A stretch of 64,000 nt of DNA from an uncultured Prevotellaceae bacterium (GCA_947165675.1 CAMVBJ010000011.1:1-64000); one strand, 5' to 3'. Counted from the first letter of the stretch, positions 8,721-16,943 are shown. Notes: generated by a model not told the origin, from the sequence alone. A program made the numbers and translations.

Positions 8721-8760
8721 TGTAAAAAGATTTTACACTTTTCTGTCTATTTTTTTTACA
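8721..8760. promoter_or_regulatory. Tandem TGT-N11-ACA operators, set 1
   Basis: Two 17-bp dyads: 8721-8737 TGTAAAAAGATTTTACA and 8744-8760 TGTCTATTTTTTTTACA, starting exactly 23 bp apart. They sit about 65-100 bp upstream of the predicted start of the protease transcript, a place typical for an activator site. The same arrangement occurs at 12665, 16449 and 16833. Confidence 0.75.
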
Positions 8761-8778
8761 ACATCCTCAATGGACTAA

Positions 8779-8957
8779 AAGAGGCTGTGTCATAATTGGC
8801 ATCTGAAACCTTTAATCGCGCTATGCGCGAGAAATCTAAAAAATATAAATAAAATTATGATAAAAAATGAATTTGTTTGATTTTTATGCGATTTTTTTTG
8901 ATTTCTCGGCCGTTAGGCCGATTAAAAACACGATGCGGAATTATGGCACAGCTTCTT
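8779..8957. repeat. Palindromic element with about 57-bp inverted arms
   Basis: The left arm begins AAGAGGCTGTGTCATAATT and the right arm, on the other strand, AAGAAGCTGTGCCATAATT. Both arms continue to a GC-rich inner hairpin and AGAAATC, around an AT-rich centre. It resembles a non-coding miniature transposon. It lies just downstream of the ABC ATPase stop and next to the operators of the protease gene. Confidence 0.7.
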
Positions 8958-8980
8958 GATAAGATAGTGATAAAAGAGAG

Positions 8981-9655
8981 TTAGAGTTCGGTTTTCTCGA
9001 CGAGGAAGCCGTCGAGCATGTTGACGATGCGGTGGGCATAGGAGGCGTCACGCTGGCTGTGTGTGACCATGATGATGGTGGTGCCGTCGTCGTTGAGGCT
9101 GGCGAGGAGTTCCATGACTTCCTTGCCGTTCTTGCTGTCAAGGTTTCCCGTGGGCTCATCGGCGAGAATGAGTTCGGGCTTGCACACCACGGCGCGGGCG
9201 ATGGCCACACGCTGCTGCTGACCGCCCGAGAGCTGGTTGGGGTAGTGCTTGGCGCGATGTGAGATGTTCATGCGCCGTAGTGCCAGGGTCACTTCGTGTG
9301 CACGCTCTTCGGCTGGAATGCCCATATACTTGAGCGGCAGTTCCACATTCTGTTCGACGGTGAGTTCGTCGATAAGGTTGAAGCTCTGGAAGATGAACCC
9401 AATGCGCCCCTTGCGCAGTGCCGTGCGTTGACTCTCCTTGAGGTTGCCGACTTCCATTCCTGCCAGTAGGTAATTTCCCTCGCTGGGGTTATCGAGCAGC
9501 CCCAGGATGTTGAGCAGTGTGGTCTTGCCGCAGCCTGAAGGTCCCATGATGGCAACAAATTCACCCTGTTTTACGTCGAGGTTGATGCCCCCCAGCGCAA
9601 CAGTATAACCCTCCTTGAAACGGAACACTTTCTTTAAATCTCTTACTTGTATCAT
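8981..9655 (-). CDS. ABC transporter ATPase (LolD/MacB type)
   Basis: A 224-residue ATPase with Walker A GPSGCGKTT (38-46), Q-loop near FIFQSFN, signature LSGGQQQRVAIARA (142-155), Walker B LILADE (162-167) and a switch histidine in MVTHSQ. It would power the FtsX-type permease encoded 51 bp upstream in the same operon. The family exports or extracts lipoproteins, peptides or toxic compounds across the inner membrane rather than importing. No periplasmic adaptor (HlyD/MacA) gene is next to it, so the exported substrate cannot be named. Confidence 0.93.
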   Translation of the reverse strand: MIQVRDLKKVFRFKEGYTVALGGINLDVKQGEFVAIMGPSGCGKTTLLNILGLLDNPSEGNYLLAGMEVGNLKESQRTALRKGRIGFIFQSFNLIDELTVEQNVELPLKYMGIPAEERAHEVTLALRRMNISHRAKHYPNQLSGGQQQRVAIARAVVCKPELILADEPTGNLDSKNGKEVMELLASLNDDGTTIIMVTHSQRDASYAHRIVNMLDGFLVEKTEL

Positions 9656-9706
9656 AATCGGTCTTCAGTTTTTTTTCTGTTGAATTAAGCGGAGCGGCGA
9701 CGTGCC

Positions 9707-12127
9707 TCACTCGCTCTTGATGCTGTTTACAGGAGTTTCACGGGCAGCGCGCCAGCTCTGCAAGGCGATGGTTCCCAGCATGACGGTTCCCACAAGCACC
9801 AGTGTTAAGGGAAAGATCCACCAGTGTATGTCCGTGTGATCGGCATAGAGGCTTGTGATGGTGTACCATCCCAAGAAGCCTGCAAATGGTGCTGCTATCA
9901 TGAAGCTGATGAGGACGAGCCATGAGTATCGTTTACACAGCATCCACACAATCTCGTGGGTCAAGGCTCCCGAGACCTTGCGGATGCCGATTTCCTTGCG
10001 CCTGTACTCTGTCTCGAACATCGTCATGCAGAATACCCCGATGAGGTTGATGATCAAGCAGATGATGGAGATGGCGGTAAAGAGGCGCAAGTAGTGGAGC
10101 TCACTGTGGTAAACAGACTCAAGCGTGGCGTTATAGGACGTGAGAGGCTTGGTGTTCTTGCCGCAGTATTTCTTGATCAGTTCATCGGCGTGCCGCTTGG
10201 TTTCAAGCATGGATACGGCAGGCGAGAAGCGCACATTGATATAGATAGACCCTATAAGATTGTGATCCTTGACGATGAGGCAATAGGGCTCCTTGTTGGT
10301 GGTTCGCATAGTGCCGTAACGTACATCTTTATACACGCCGATAATGGTGACGCTGTCGCCCTCAACATCGGCTGTCGTCGATGATAACTTGTTACCGATT
10401 TTAATCCAATTCCATTTCTTGCGGGCTGTCTCATTGATAATGGTGGCAGCCGTGTCTGATGATGTGAAGGGACGACCCTCAACCAATTCGATTCCCATCG
10501 TGTTAAGGAATCGGGTGTCGACCATCAAGAAGTTGAATTCGAAGCGATGACGCGTGTTCTTGTTCTTGGTCTTGATCAGGTTATGGGCATCGGTGATGCC
10601 TAACGGTTTGGCCGAATAGGACACATTCTCGACGCCATTCATGTCGAGCAGCTCCTGTTGTAGCTGGAGCTTGGTTTCGTCATCGGCATCAATGGAAGTG
10701 GAGAAAACCTGATCCTTATTGAAACCGTAGCTTGTGTTGAAGATATAGTGCCGCTGGGTGTACAGGATGCCAACGTAGAGGACCATGAACATGGAGATGA
10801 ACAACTGAATCGTGATGAGGATGGTGCGCAATCTGAGTCCCATCGGCGTGAGTCCAAAGGAGCCCTTGAGTGCCATGGCTGGCTGGAAGGACGTGGCGAA
10901 GATGGCAGGGTAGATGCTGGCGGCGATTCCCACTACCAGGGCGATCGCCAACGAGAGGAGCACAAGCCCGGGATGAGCGGTCAGTCCGATGTCTCCGTCC
11001 ATCATCACCTTGCTGATCTCCAGGCATGATAGCAATTGGCACAGTAATAGGGCGACAAGACAGGAGGCGATTGAAATGATGATGCACTCGGCACAGAACT
11101 CGAGCCGTAGCGAACGGCGTGTGGCACCCAACACGAGGCGGGTGTTGATGCCTCGCACACGCATGGGGCTCTCCACGAGCGTGAAGTTCAGGAAATTGAT
11201 GCCCGCGATCATGATGATGAGCAAGCACAACACGATCAGGAATCCATGAATGCTCTTATAGCCACGATTGGCCGAAGAAAACGTGTTGTTTGCAAAGTAA
11301 CTCTCGCTGAGCGGCGTGAACCTGATGTTCACATCCTGCATCTCCTCAAGAATATCCTGCTTGAAACTTTCATCGGTGATGTTGAGGTTGATGTCATCGA
11401 TGATGGCTTGTTTCAACTCGCTGGCAACGGCTTCAATATCATGAGGGACATCCTTGAACTTGACATAGCACCTGAAGATGTAATTAAAATCCATGATGTC
11501 TCCGTCGCCCATGCTCTGGTAGATGCAGTTGAATAATTCGCTATTCTCGGGAAAATCGGCATACACGCCACGAACCGTCAAGTTTACAATCTCGGTTGGC
11601 TCGCCAGGAATGCGGTAGATGAGTTTCATTTCCCGGCCGGCAGCTTTGGTCGTGCCGAAGTAGTCGGTTGCGATGCTGGCAGGGATGATGACACCCTCGT
11701 CGTCCTGGTCGGTCCACTCAATGTTACCGTCAACGGCTTGACCTGCCAGGGCACTCACAACGGAATTGTTACCCTGGTTAAAAGTATAGATGACCTCTTC
11801 ATCCCCTTTCTGGAAAGGGAAAGAATACACGTCATCATTGCGTGACAGTGAATAGGATTCCACCTGTTGTGACAAGTGCTTGAGGGCGTTGGCAAAGGGG
11901 GGGCAAACGTGCTCGCTATAGTCCCACTCCTTATAGACATAATTGGTCTCCATGCGGTACACACGCTCATAATCCTTGACCTGGTGGTTGTAGGTTCGCT
12001 GATAATGGATTTGGGTCAATAGCAGGTAAAATGTGGCAAAAGCCACGACCAGACAGATGACGTTGAACCACGTCGCTATCTTGAAGCGCCGTGCCATGTA
12101 GATGATGTTCTTGAAAACCTCGCTCAT
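9707..12127 (-). CDS. ABC transporter permease, FtsX/MacB family (double module)
   Basis: An 806-residue inner-membrane protein with the Bacteroidota double-FtsX layout: TM near 17-38, a large periplasmic domain (about 40-280), three TMs at about 285-410, a further TM (about 435-455), a second periplasmic domain (to about 670) and three final TMs. The conserved RRKEIGIRKVSGA motif of FtsX permeases precedes the last helices. With the ATPase at 8981 it forms a mechanotransmission-type exporter. A 29-codon membrane peptide gene lies 121 bp upstream on the same strand. The likely promoter is at 12609 with tandem operators at 12665-12704. Confidence 0.92.
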   Translation of the reverse strand: MSEVFKNIIYMARRFKIATWFNVICLVVAFATFYLLLTQIHYQRTYNHQVKDYERVYRMETNYVYKEWDYSEHVCPPFANALKHLSQQVESYSLSRNDDVYSFPFQKGDEEVIYTFNQGNNSVVSALAGQAVDGNIEWTDQDDEGVIIPASIATDYFGTTKAAGREMKLIYRIPGEPTEIVNLTVRGVYADFPENSELFNCIYQSMGDGDIMDFNYIFRCYVKFKDVPHDIEAVASELKQAIIDDINLNITDESFKQDILEEMQDVNIRFTPLSESYFANNTFSSANRGYKSIHGFLIVLCLLIIMIAGINFLNFTLVESPMRVRGINTRLVLGATRRSLRLEFCAECIIISIASCLVALLLCQLLSCLEISKVMMDGDIGLTAHPGLVLLSLAIALVVGIAASIYPAIFATSFQPAMALKGSFGLTPMGLRLRTILITIQLFISMFMVLYVGILYTQRHYIFNTSYGFNKDQVFSTSIDADDETKLQLQQELLDMNGVENVSYSAKPLGITDAHNLIKTKNKNTRHRFEFNFLMVDTRFLNTMGIELVEGRPFTSSDTAATIINETARKKWNWIKIGNKLSSTTADVEGDSVTIIGVYKDVRYGTMRTTNKEPYCLIVKDHNLIGSIYINVRFSPAVSMLETKRHADELIKKYCGKNTKPLTSYNATLESVYHSELHYLRLFTAISIICLIINLIGVFCMTMFETEYRRKEIGIRKVSGALTHEIVWMLCKRYSWLVLISFMIAAPFAGFLGWYTITSLYADHTDIHWWIFPLTLVLVGTVMLGTIALQSWRAARETPVNSIKSE

Positions 12128-12248
12128 GGGATGGGGGGAAGGACGATTGGCAATAATAACTATAAACGATAGAGGGCTCGGTTATATTGTGTCATGCTAT
12201 TGCTGCTGTGAGTGGCTGCTGAGCAGTTGCCCCACGTTCTCAAGATGA

Positions 12249-12338
12249 TCAGAAGCAGTAGCTGATGAAAGAGCTAACGCAGGTGACGATGATGATTGCG
12301 ATGATTGTCGCCGAAAAGATAAAAGCCTGTTGTTTCAT
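12249..12338 (-). CDS. 29-residue single-span membrane peptide
   Basis: ATG 12336-12338 opens 29 codons ending at TGA 12249-12251. The peptide starts MKQQAFIFSATIIAIIIV and continues with a hydrophobic, cysteine-containing end (SYCF). One predicted transmembrane helix fills almost the whole peptide. It lies between the operator-linked promoter and the ABC permease, in the same direction, so it would be the first gene of the operon. No homologue is recognised. It could be a transporter accessory peptide, a regulator of the kinase, or a chance frame; composition and placement favour a real gene. Confidence 0.5.
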   Translation of the reverse strand: MKQQAFIFSATIIAIIIVTCVSSFISYCF

Positions 12339-12363
12339 AATGCTATGTGATTTTTTAGTTTTT

Positions 12364-12548
12364 AATTTAAGTTTCGCAAGTTGTTAACTTGCTCACTGCA
12401 TAATGTTTAAGGGTTAATGTTTAAAGAAAAATACCTTCCATTTTCAGGAAACATTTATGAATCATATTTTGGCAAATTCATTAACCATTAACCTTTATCC
12501 TTTATCCTCAAGTTTTTAAAGTGGCGCAGCTACTTTAGAAACTTGAAT
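12364..12548. repeat. 5'-leader repeat, copy 1 (reads on minus strand)
   Basis: On the minus strand it starts ATTCAAGTTTCTAAAGTAGC, passes GATAAAGGATAAAGG and GGAAGGTAT, and ends at CAAGTTAACAACTTGCGAAA. A second copy at 45659-45933 has the same orientation relative to its downstream gene. In both places it lies between a promoter and a start codon, so it would form most of the 5' untranslated leader. Confidence 0.75.
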
Positions 12549-12608
12549 TTTTAATGTTCACGAGTATAAAAATCAACCGTCTCTTGGCCTGATTTTGTTC
12601 TGCTGATG

Positions 12609-12616
12609 CAAAGATA
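12609..12616 (-). promoter_or_regulatory. Promoter -7 box for the ABC exporter operon
   Basis: TATCTTTG on the minus strand. No TTG at the -33 position (TTT instead), as expected for an activator-dependent promoter. The operator edge at 12665 is 49 bp away, matching sets 1, 4 and 5. Confidence 0.55.
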
Positions 12617-12664
12617 AAGTAAGAGGAGCGAACTTGTAAAGTTTTTTCTCTTGAAAACGGCGTT

Positions 12665-12704
12665 TGTCAAAAAATTATACAGTAAAGTGTCTAAAAATTT
12701 TACA
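12665..12704. promoter_or_regulatory. Tandem TGT-N11-ACA operators, set 2
   Basis: 12665-12681 TGTCAAAAAATTATACA and 12688-12704 TGTCTAAAAATTTTACA, 23 bp apart. The second lies in a longer dyad (AAAGTGT / ACACTTT). The pair lies between divergent promoters: ABC exporter (minus, 49 bp) and the dockerin-type gene at 12901 (plus, 72 bp). Confidence 0.78.
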
Positions 12705-12775
12705 CTTTATCGCTTTTTTTGATAAAAATGGATAAAAAAATGAGAAATCTGTTGTGAAAAGTGTTTCCTTATATT

Positions 12776-12783
12776 TAAATTTG
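12776..12783 (+). promoter_or_regulatory. Promoter -7 box for the gene at 12901
   Basis: TAAATTTG with TTG at 12752-12754 (21 bp spacing). It lies 72 bp downstream of operator set 2. Confidence 0.5.
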
Positions 12784-12900
12784 TGTCCAGCGAAAAAAAA
12801 AGATTTAAGGTTTCAGATAGGCTATGGTAGTGATGAAGTCCTCTCTCGGGGTTCGTGCCGCTCCCAAGCAATGTTTAACGATTTCAAAATCAGCACGATT

Positions 12901-13635
12901 ATGAAGAAGTATCTACTCATTATTTTGTGTGTCGCAGCAACCCAGGTGTCGGTTGCTGGAGGGCGTCCCATGAGTTGCAGTGAACCCAGTCAATCACTCG
13001 CCGATGAGTGTCAGGTGGTCATGAAGGGCGCAGTTGTATCGGATATCAATGTATCGGGTAATCATGCGTCCACTCGCAGTGAGACAGGGCGATGGGTTGA
13101 CCCCCTGGGCCATGGTGGTGTCGTGGGTCGTCCCTTTGATCCCAGGCAACATAAGTGGCAAACCACAGTGAACATTGATGGCACCGATGATTCGGACTCG
13201 GAGGCTTTCTACGCTCAGTTGAACACGGGTGTCCTGGGCAGGCAGTGGCTGTCATGGATTGTAGGTATTGCAGTGGGCTACACCGACGAGCCACTGGGTA
13301 ATGGTGGTGTGCGCAGCAGACCTATTGATCCTCGACCGATTAAGCCAGGTCAAGTGCGCAGCAGGATGAGTCAAATCCATCCTGGAAGAACCGTGCCGCC
13401 AACCGATCAAGCGATGGCGTCTCCAGGTTCATCGACTGGCACGGCAGTCCAGGGGGTAGCCCGTGGTGATATGGATCAGGACGGTCATGTGAACATCAGC
13501 GACGTCACTGTCCTTATTGACCAATTACTGGCAGGGTCGTCCGCAGCAACTGCTGATGTTAATCGGGATGGCTCCACGTCGATCGACGATGTGACAACCC
13601 TGATCGACACCTTACTGGCCAATAGCCCACAATAG
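12901..13635 (+). CDS. Small secreted protein with repeated RPxDPR motif and dockerin-like end
   Basis: A 244-residue protein. I chose ATG 12901 because it starts a clear signal peptide (MKKYLLIILCVAATQVSVAG); the frame is open upstream to 12754. Two copies of a glycine-rich motif occur: PLGHGGVVGRPFDPR (68-82) and PLGNGGVRSRPIDPR (131-145). The C-terminus has two dockerin-type calcium repeats (GDMDQDGHVNISDVTVLIDQ at 189-208; DVNRDGSTSIDDVTTLID at 219-236). The region between is low-complexity and rich in Pro, Gly, Ser and Arg. The motif recurs in the next gene (14102). No enzyme domain is seen. It may be an exported structural protein or a precursor processed by the nearby protease; this is inference. 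Confidence 0.7.
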   Translation: MKKYLLIILCVAATQVSVAGGRPMSCSEPSQSLADECQVVMKGAVVSDINVSGNHASTRSETGRWVDPLGHGGVVGRPFDPRQHKWQTTVNIDGTDDSDSEAFYAQLNTGVLGRQWLSWIVGIAVGYTDEPLGNGGVRSRPIDPRPIKPGQVRSRMSQIHPGRTVPPTDQAMASPGSSTGTAVQGVARGDMDQDGHVNISDVTVLIDQLLAGSSAATADVNRDGSTSIDDVTTLIDTLLANSPQ

Positions 13636-13667
13636 TTTTACAAATTGCACGTTTCAGGTGAAAATAG

Positions 13668-13702
13668 ATGCCGCAGTGGACAACGCATGGTCGCTGCGGC
13701 AT
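13668..13702 (+). terminator. Hairpin after the gene at 12901
   Basis: ATGCCGCAG / CTGCGGCAT arms with a 17-base loop, 33 bp after the stop. There is no T-run, so termination is uncertain. Confidence 0.4.
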
Positions 13703-13771
13703 CAACATCTGTGGTATTTTCAAACAACCGTAACAACCTGTTTGACAACAATTACAACCTTTTTTTTGGGT

Positions 13772-13825
13772 ATCCGCATGGATTGCGAGCCTCTTGCGAG
13801 CAATCAACTTAAAAAAATTTAGCGG
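13772..13825. repeat. Short dispersed repeat, copy C (inverse)
   Basis: ATCCGCATGGATTGCGAG to CAATCAACTTAAAAAAATTT is the inverse complement of the direct repeats at 40556-40625 and 40659-40727. Non-coding. The rest of the 13636-14101 gap holds the operator and promoter of the next gene. Confidence 0.7.
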
Positions 13826-13900
13826 CTTGGTGGCTTGGTGTGAGGTTGATGTGCTGAGGATTCGTTGGATGGTCGTTATCTGTGCCCGAAAAGTGAAAAG

Positions 13901-13917
13901 TGTCAAATTTTTGGACA
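13901..13917. promoter_or_regulatory. Single TGT-N11-ACA operator, set 3
   Basis: TGTCAAATTTTTGGACA, inside a 9-bp-arm dyad (AAAAGTGTC / GACACTTTT, 13897-13922). It lies 73 bp from the -7 box at 13990. This is where the distal member of a pair would be (50 + 23); the proximal place (13924-13940) has no clear site. Confidence 0.65.
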
Positions 13918-13966
13918 CTTTTTTGCGTTTTTTGAGGGTGACCATGGAAAAAAGGGTTCAGACTTA

Positions 13967-13997
13967 TTGTTGTCGAAAACTTTTTTTTCTACCTTTG
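13967..13997 (+). promoter_or_regulatory. Promoter for the gene at 14102
   Basis: TTG at 13967-13969, 20 bp, then TACCTTTG at 13990-13997. The leader would be about 100 nt. Confidence 0.7.
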
Positions 13998-14101
13998 TAA
14001 ACAGCTTGATAAATTCAATCATCCCATAGTGATGATGGCTGCCGCGCCTTGTGGTTGGCGTTTAAACTTGAAAATGAAAACCGAAAAAATATTAATAAGT
14101 G

Positions 14102-15706
14102 ATGAGAAAATTTTTATTCCAAACGATGTTTTTGTGCGTGGCATTGACGACAATGGCAGCAACAGCTGAATCCACAACGCCGCGCACCATGAGTACACGC
14201 ATGGCCTCGACCAAGGGGAGTGCGTTAACCACGAGGGCGCCTCAACGCTGGAGCAGCGCCGACCTGGAAGGCTATAGGATCGCAATCAGCAAGTGCTACG
14301 GCTTTGATGAGGAAACAGGGGTACTTGACACAGTGCCGATTGATATAGGGTGGAAAATCGGCCTGTCGGTAGATACTACTGATAGCATTGAGTACCTGAC
14401 AGCTCAACAGTTGTATGGTCATTTTGACTTCCCAATTGACATTGATGAGGAGAGTGGAACGGCAATCCTGTATTATAACTACGCGTCACAGAGTAGTAGC
14501 AGCGCAAGCCAAGGTCGGTATCGATATGATACCATCCGGACTGTCGCTCCCATCAGTTGGGCTCAATTTATGGGCGATGAAGAGAATTGTCCAGACGTAA
14601 ATATAGGCACAATCCAGGATGACGGCTCAATTGTTTTTAATGGCGATTTTGTGTTCTTGACCGAGGTTGTAACCACCAAAACCGTTATTTACAACAATAA
14701 AAAGGTGACAGAGGACACGGCCTGTTTCGTTTCCCCAGTTTACCGTCAATTAAGTCTCATGACCCCCAATGGGGTACACAAGTATGATGCAGTGATGAGT
14801 ACTTTGGGTTCAGGAGTGGTTGGCGATGCCGTGTTGGACAGCCTTGGTCGTCTGGTGGATACGAGCATCTTGACTGGATGGTTTAATACTGGTGATGCGT
14901 CCACCATGGGTGTTGGCGGCATTATCGGCAAACCGATTGACCCCCGTAAGCCCCAGAGATCCCCCAGGCCAAGAGGCCTCATGAATAATAGCTACACTGC
15001 ATCCAATGGGTGTCTGGCTTCTCGAACTCTATCCCCTGGCACCGTTGAGGAACCCATTTACATGTCCCAGCAGGATGATTCGACGATCATCGTCTATAAT
15101 ATGTTCGGAAGCAGCGTCAGCCGTCATGTGTTGAAAGTTCATGAGGATGGCGGCATGGTCTATGAACCGCAGATGATGGGTTACGACAATCAAGGAAGTT
15201 TCTATAACGGATCATTACAGGATGGCCAGATTGTGCTGGGCAACACGGGCAGTGTGGTGTCGGATACCATCGTCTGGCACTCGACATTTCCCATATATGA
15301 TAATGGAACGGTACAATTTGTGGAATACAGGAACAACAAGTTGTACTACACCAATGGCAACCAGTTCGTGTATGACAAGAGCATCCCTCCTGTCATCACC
15401 ACCGAGGTGACTGACGCATCGGTCATTATTACAGCGAGTGCCGACGAGAGCGTCATCGTTCTCATGACGGCCGATGGCACAGTGGTTGATAACCCCTACA
15501 TCGTGGAGCGGGGCCAAGAGGACCAGACCGTCGTTGTGAAGGCATCGGCCCAGCAATATGGCAAGTTGCCCAGCGAGTGGGTAACGCAAGAGGTGCTGGT
15601 ACCTGCCCGCAAGTACAAGGCTGGTGACGTCAACCGCGATGGCAGGGTGAGCATCAAGGACGTGACCGACTTGATCGACATGCTGCTCACGGGCGAGGGC
15701 GATTGA
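14102..15706 (+). CDS. Secreted beta-rich protein with dockerin-like C-terminus
   Basis: A 534-residue exported protein (MRKFLFQTMFLCVALTTMAA signal; the GTG at 14099 is an alternative start). The body is beta-rich with repeated DDGSIVFNGD / DGTV motifs shared with the proteins at 42320 and 44336. At residues 270-282 is GVGGIIGKPIDPR, the motif found twice in the gene at 12901. An Ig/FN3-like module (about 435-505) precedes a single dockerin-type repeat (GDVNRDGRVSIKDVTDLIDM). Under the operator at 13901. Probably cell-surface or secreted. No catalytic motif is recognised, and no cohesin partner is visible in the window. Confidence 0.75.
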   Translation: MRKFLFQTMFLCVALTTMAATAESTTPRTMSTRMASTKGSALTTRAPQRWSSADLEGYRIAISKCYGFDEETGVLDTVPIDIGWKIGLSVDTTDSIEYLTAQQLYGHFDFPIDIDEESGTAILYYNYASQSSSSASQGRYRYDTIRTVAPISWAQFMGDEENCPDVNIGTIQDDGSIVFNGDFVFLTEVVTTKTVIYNNKKVTEDTACFVSPVYRQLSLMTPNGVHKYDAVMSTLGSGVVGDAVLDSLGRLVDTSILTGWFNTGDASTMGVGGIIGKPIDPRKPQRSPRPRGLMNNSYTASNGCLASRTLSPGTVEEPIYMSQQDDSTIIVYNMFGSSVSRHVLKVHEDGGMVYEPQMMGYDNQGSFYNGSLQDGQIVLGNTGSVVSDTIVWHSTFPIYDNGTVQFVEYRNNKLYYTNGNQFVYDKSIPPVITTEVTDASVIITASADESVIVLMTADGTVVDNPYIVERGQEDQTVVVKASAQQYGKLPSEWVTQEVLVPARKYKAGDVNRDGRVSIKDVTDLIDMLLTGEGD

Positions 15707-15740
15707 TGTCGCTGAGCCTGTGGGCGTGCCGAAAAGAATT

Positions 15741-15773
15741 AATGGGCTGTTCCTGTCTCAGGTGCAGCCCATT
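15741..15773 (+). terminator. Hairpin terminator after the gene at 14102
   Basis: AATGGGCTG / CAGCCCATT arms 35 bp after the stop, followed by an AT-rich stretch. Confidence 0.6.
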
Positions 15774-16391
15774 ATTACATAAAAATCCCGAAAAAAATCA
15801 CGTCTCTGTTCTATTGCAATCCTTATAGTTGTTGGTAGTGACCCTGCGGAGCAGATGTGAATAACGTGTATTCAACTGTTTTTTTGAGGCATCTGCATTC
15901 CGGTTTTAACTCCCCAATTTGCGCAAAGCCGAGAAAGCCCCCTGAACCCGATTACCACAAGTGTTAAGTCAATGTGTCAGAACTTCTTCCCCGGCTTTGC
16001 TTTTAAAGGTTTCCTTAGCAAGGCAGCTTCGTCGATGTGTGTTCTGCTAAATGATAGCGTGACATGGGTTTAGAAATAGGTAATAGAAATGTAAACCATT
16101 TTTCCTTACTGAACATATCTTATTTTATTAACCAAATCATTTATTATCGTCTTCAAGAGGGGCATCACCAGAAAAACGTGTCATGGATCACCCTGTGCAC
16201 TACATATCAATAACCTACTAATTTTTCACATACAATCATTGAGGATAGCATCGTTCCCTGGATCTCAACTTGACTATGACCTATCCTGGCTGAGCCCCTG
16301 TTCATATCATCGGTGCAGTCACTGCCCAAAGATAATTATCATGTTAATGATCGCTGTCGCAAGAATGCGGGATTTCTCCCTCTCGCTGTTA

Positions 16392-16423
16392 CAAAGTTAG
16401 TGTCCGCTGCTGAACTGTGTCAA
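16392..16423 (-). promoter_or_regulatory. Orphan minus-strand promoter A
   Basis: Reading minus: TTGACA, 21 bp after TTG, then TAACTTTG (16392-16399). Operator set 4 begins exactly 50 bp upstream of the -7 box. No protein gene follows. Confidence 0.55.
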
Positions 16424-16448
16424 GTATTGTGGGGCCAAAATCTGCAAT

Positions 16449-16488
16449 TGTAAAAATTTTATACACTAAATTGTCTAAATATTTTACA
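16449..16488. promoter_or_regulatory. Tandem TGT-N11-ACA operators, set 4
   Basis: 16449-16465 TGTAAAAATTTTATACA and 16472-16488 TGTCTAAATATTTTACA, 23 bp apart. Confidence 0.75.
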
Positions 16489-16774
16489 GTTGGGGACATT
16501 CGGCGCTCATTTTGACTTTCATCGTCGAGCTCGTCAACTGCGGGACATGTCAAGTCCAAGATGATTGTCGTGGGAAAAAAGAAGGTGCTCCAGATGTGTT
16601 AGTCCTGTGATATTAGAGCTTGATTTCGGCTTTTAGGGGGTGGGTGATAGTGATTGAATGTGATGTGAGGCATTATGGAGCACCCTCGACTGTAAAACGC
16701 TTATGAAAAAATTATTAGCACTATATTTATATTGTTGATGTCTCGGTCCACCCGATGATGTCTTGTTGACACAG

Positions 16775-16806
16775 CAAAATTAGCGATTGAGGTAAGGTGC
16801 CGTCAA
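16775..16806 (-). promoter_or_regulatory. Orphan minus-strand promoter B
   Basis: Reading minus: TTGACGG, 21 bp after TTG, then TAATTTTG (16775-16782). Operator set 5 starts 51 bp upstream of the -7 box. Confidence 0.55.
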
Positions 16807-16832
16807 GAGGATGACGTTTTTTTTATGCCGAT

Positions 16833-16872
16833 TGTCTAATTTTTTTACATTATAATGTCTAATTATTTGACA
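16833..16872. promoter_or_regulatory. Tandem TGT-N11-ACA operators, set 5
   Basis: 16833-16849 TGTCTAATTTTTTTACA and 16856-16872 TGTCTAATTATTTGACA, 23 bp apart. They lie between promoter B (minus) and the response regulator gene (plus, -7-like box 72 bp away), which suggests autoregulation. Confidence 0.75.
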
Positions 16873-16943
16873 GTTTGGCACGTATTAAGTGATTATTGTG
16901 TATTTTTCTTGAATAGTTGGGCGGAGTTTTGAATTATTGTTTG

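Noticed and set aside
8981..12127. Naming the exporter LolCDE or MacAB
   Set aside because: No LolE/LolC pair and no MacA-type adaptor are next to it; the double-FtsX permease form is common in Bacteroidota and its substrates vary.
12901..15706. Cellulosome-like locus
   Set aside because: Dockerin-like repeats alone are not enough; no cohesin, scaffoldin, glycoside hydrolase or SusC/SusD genes are present.
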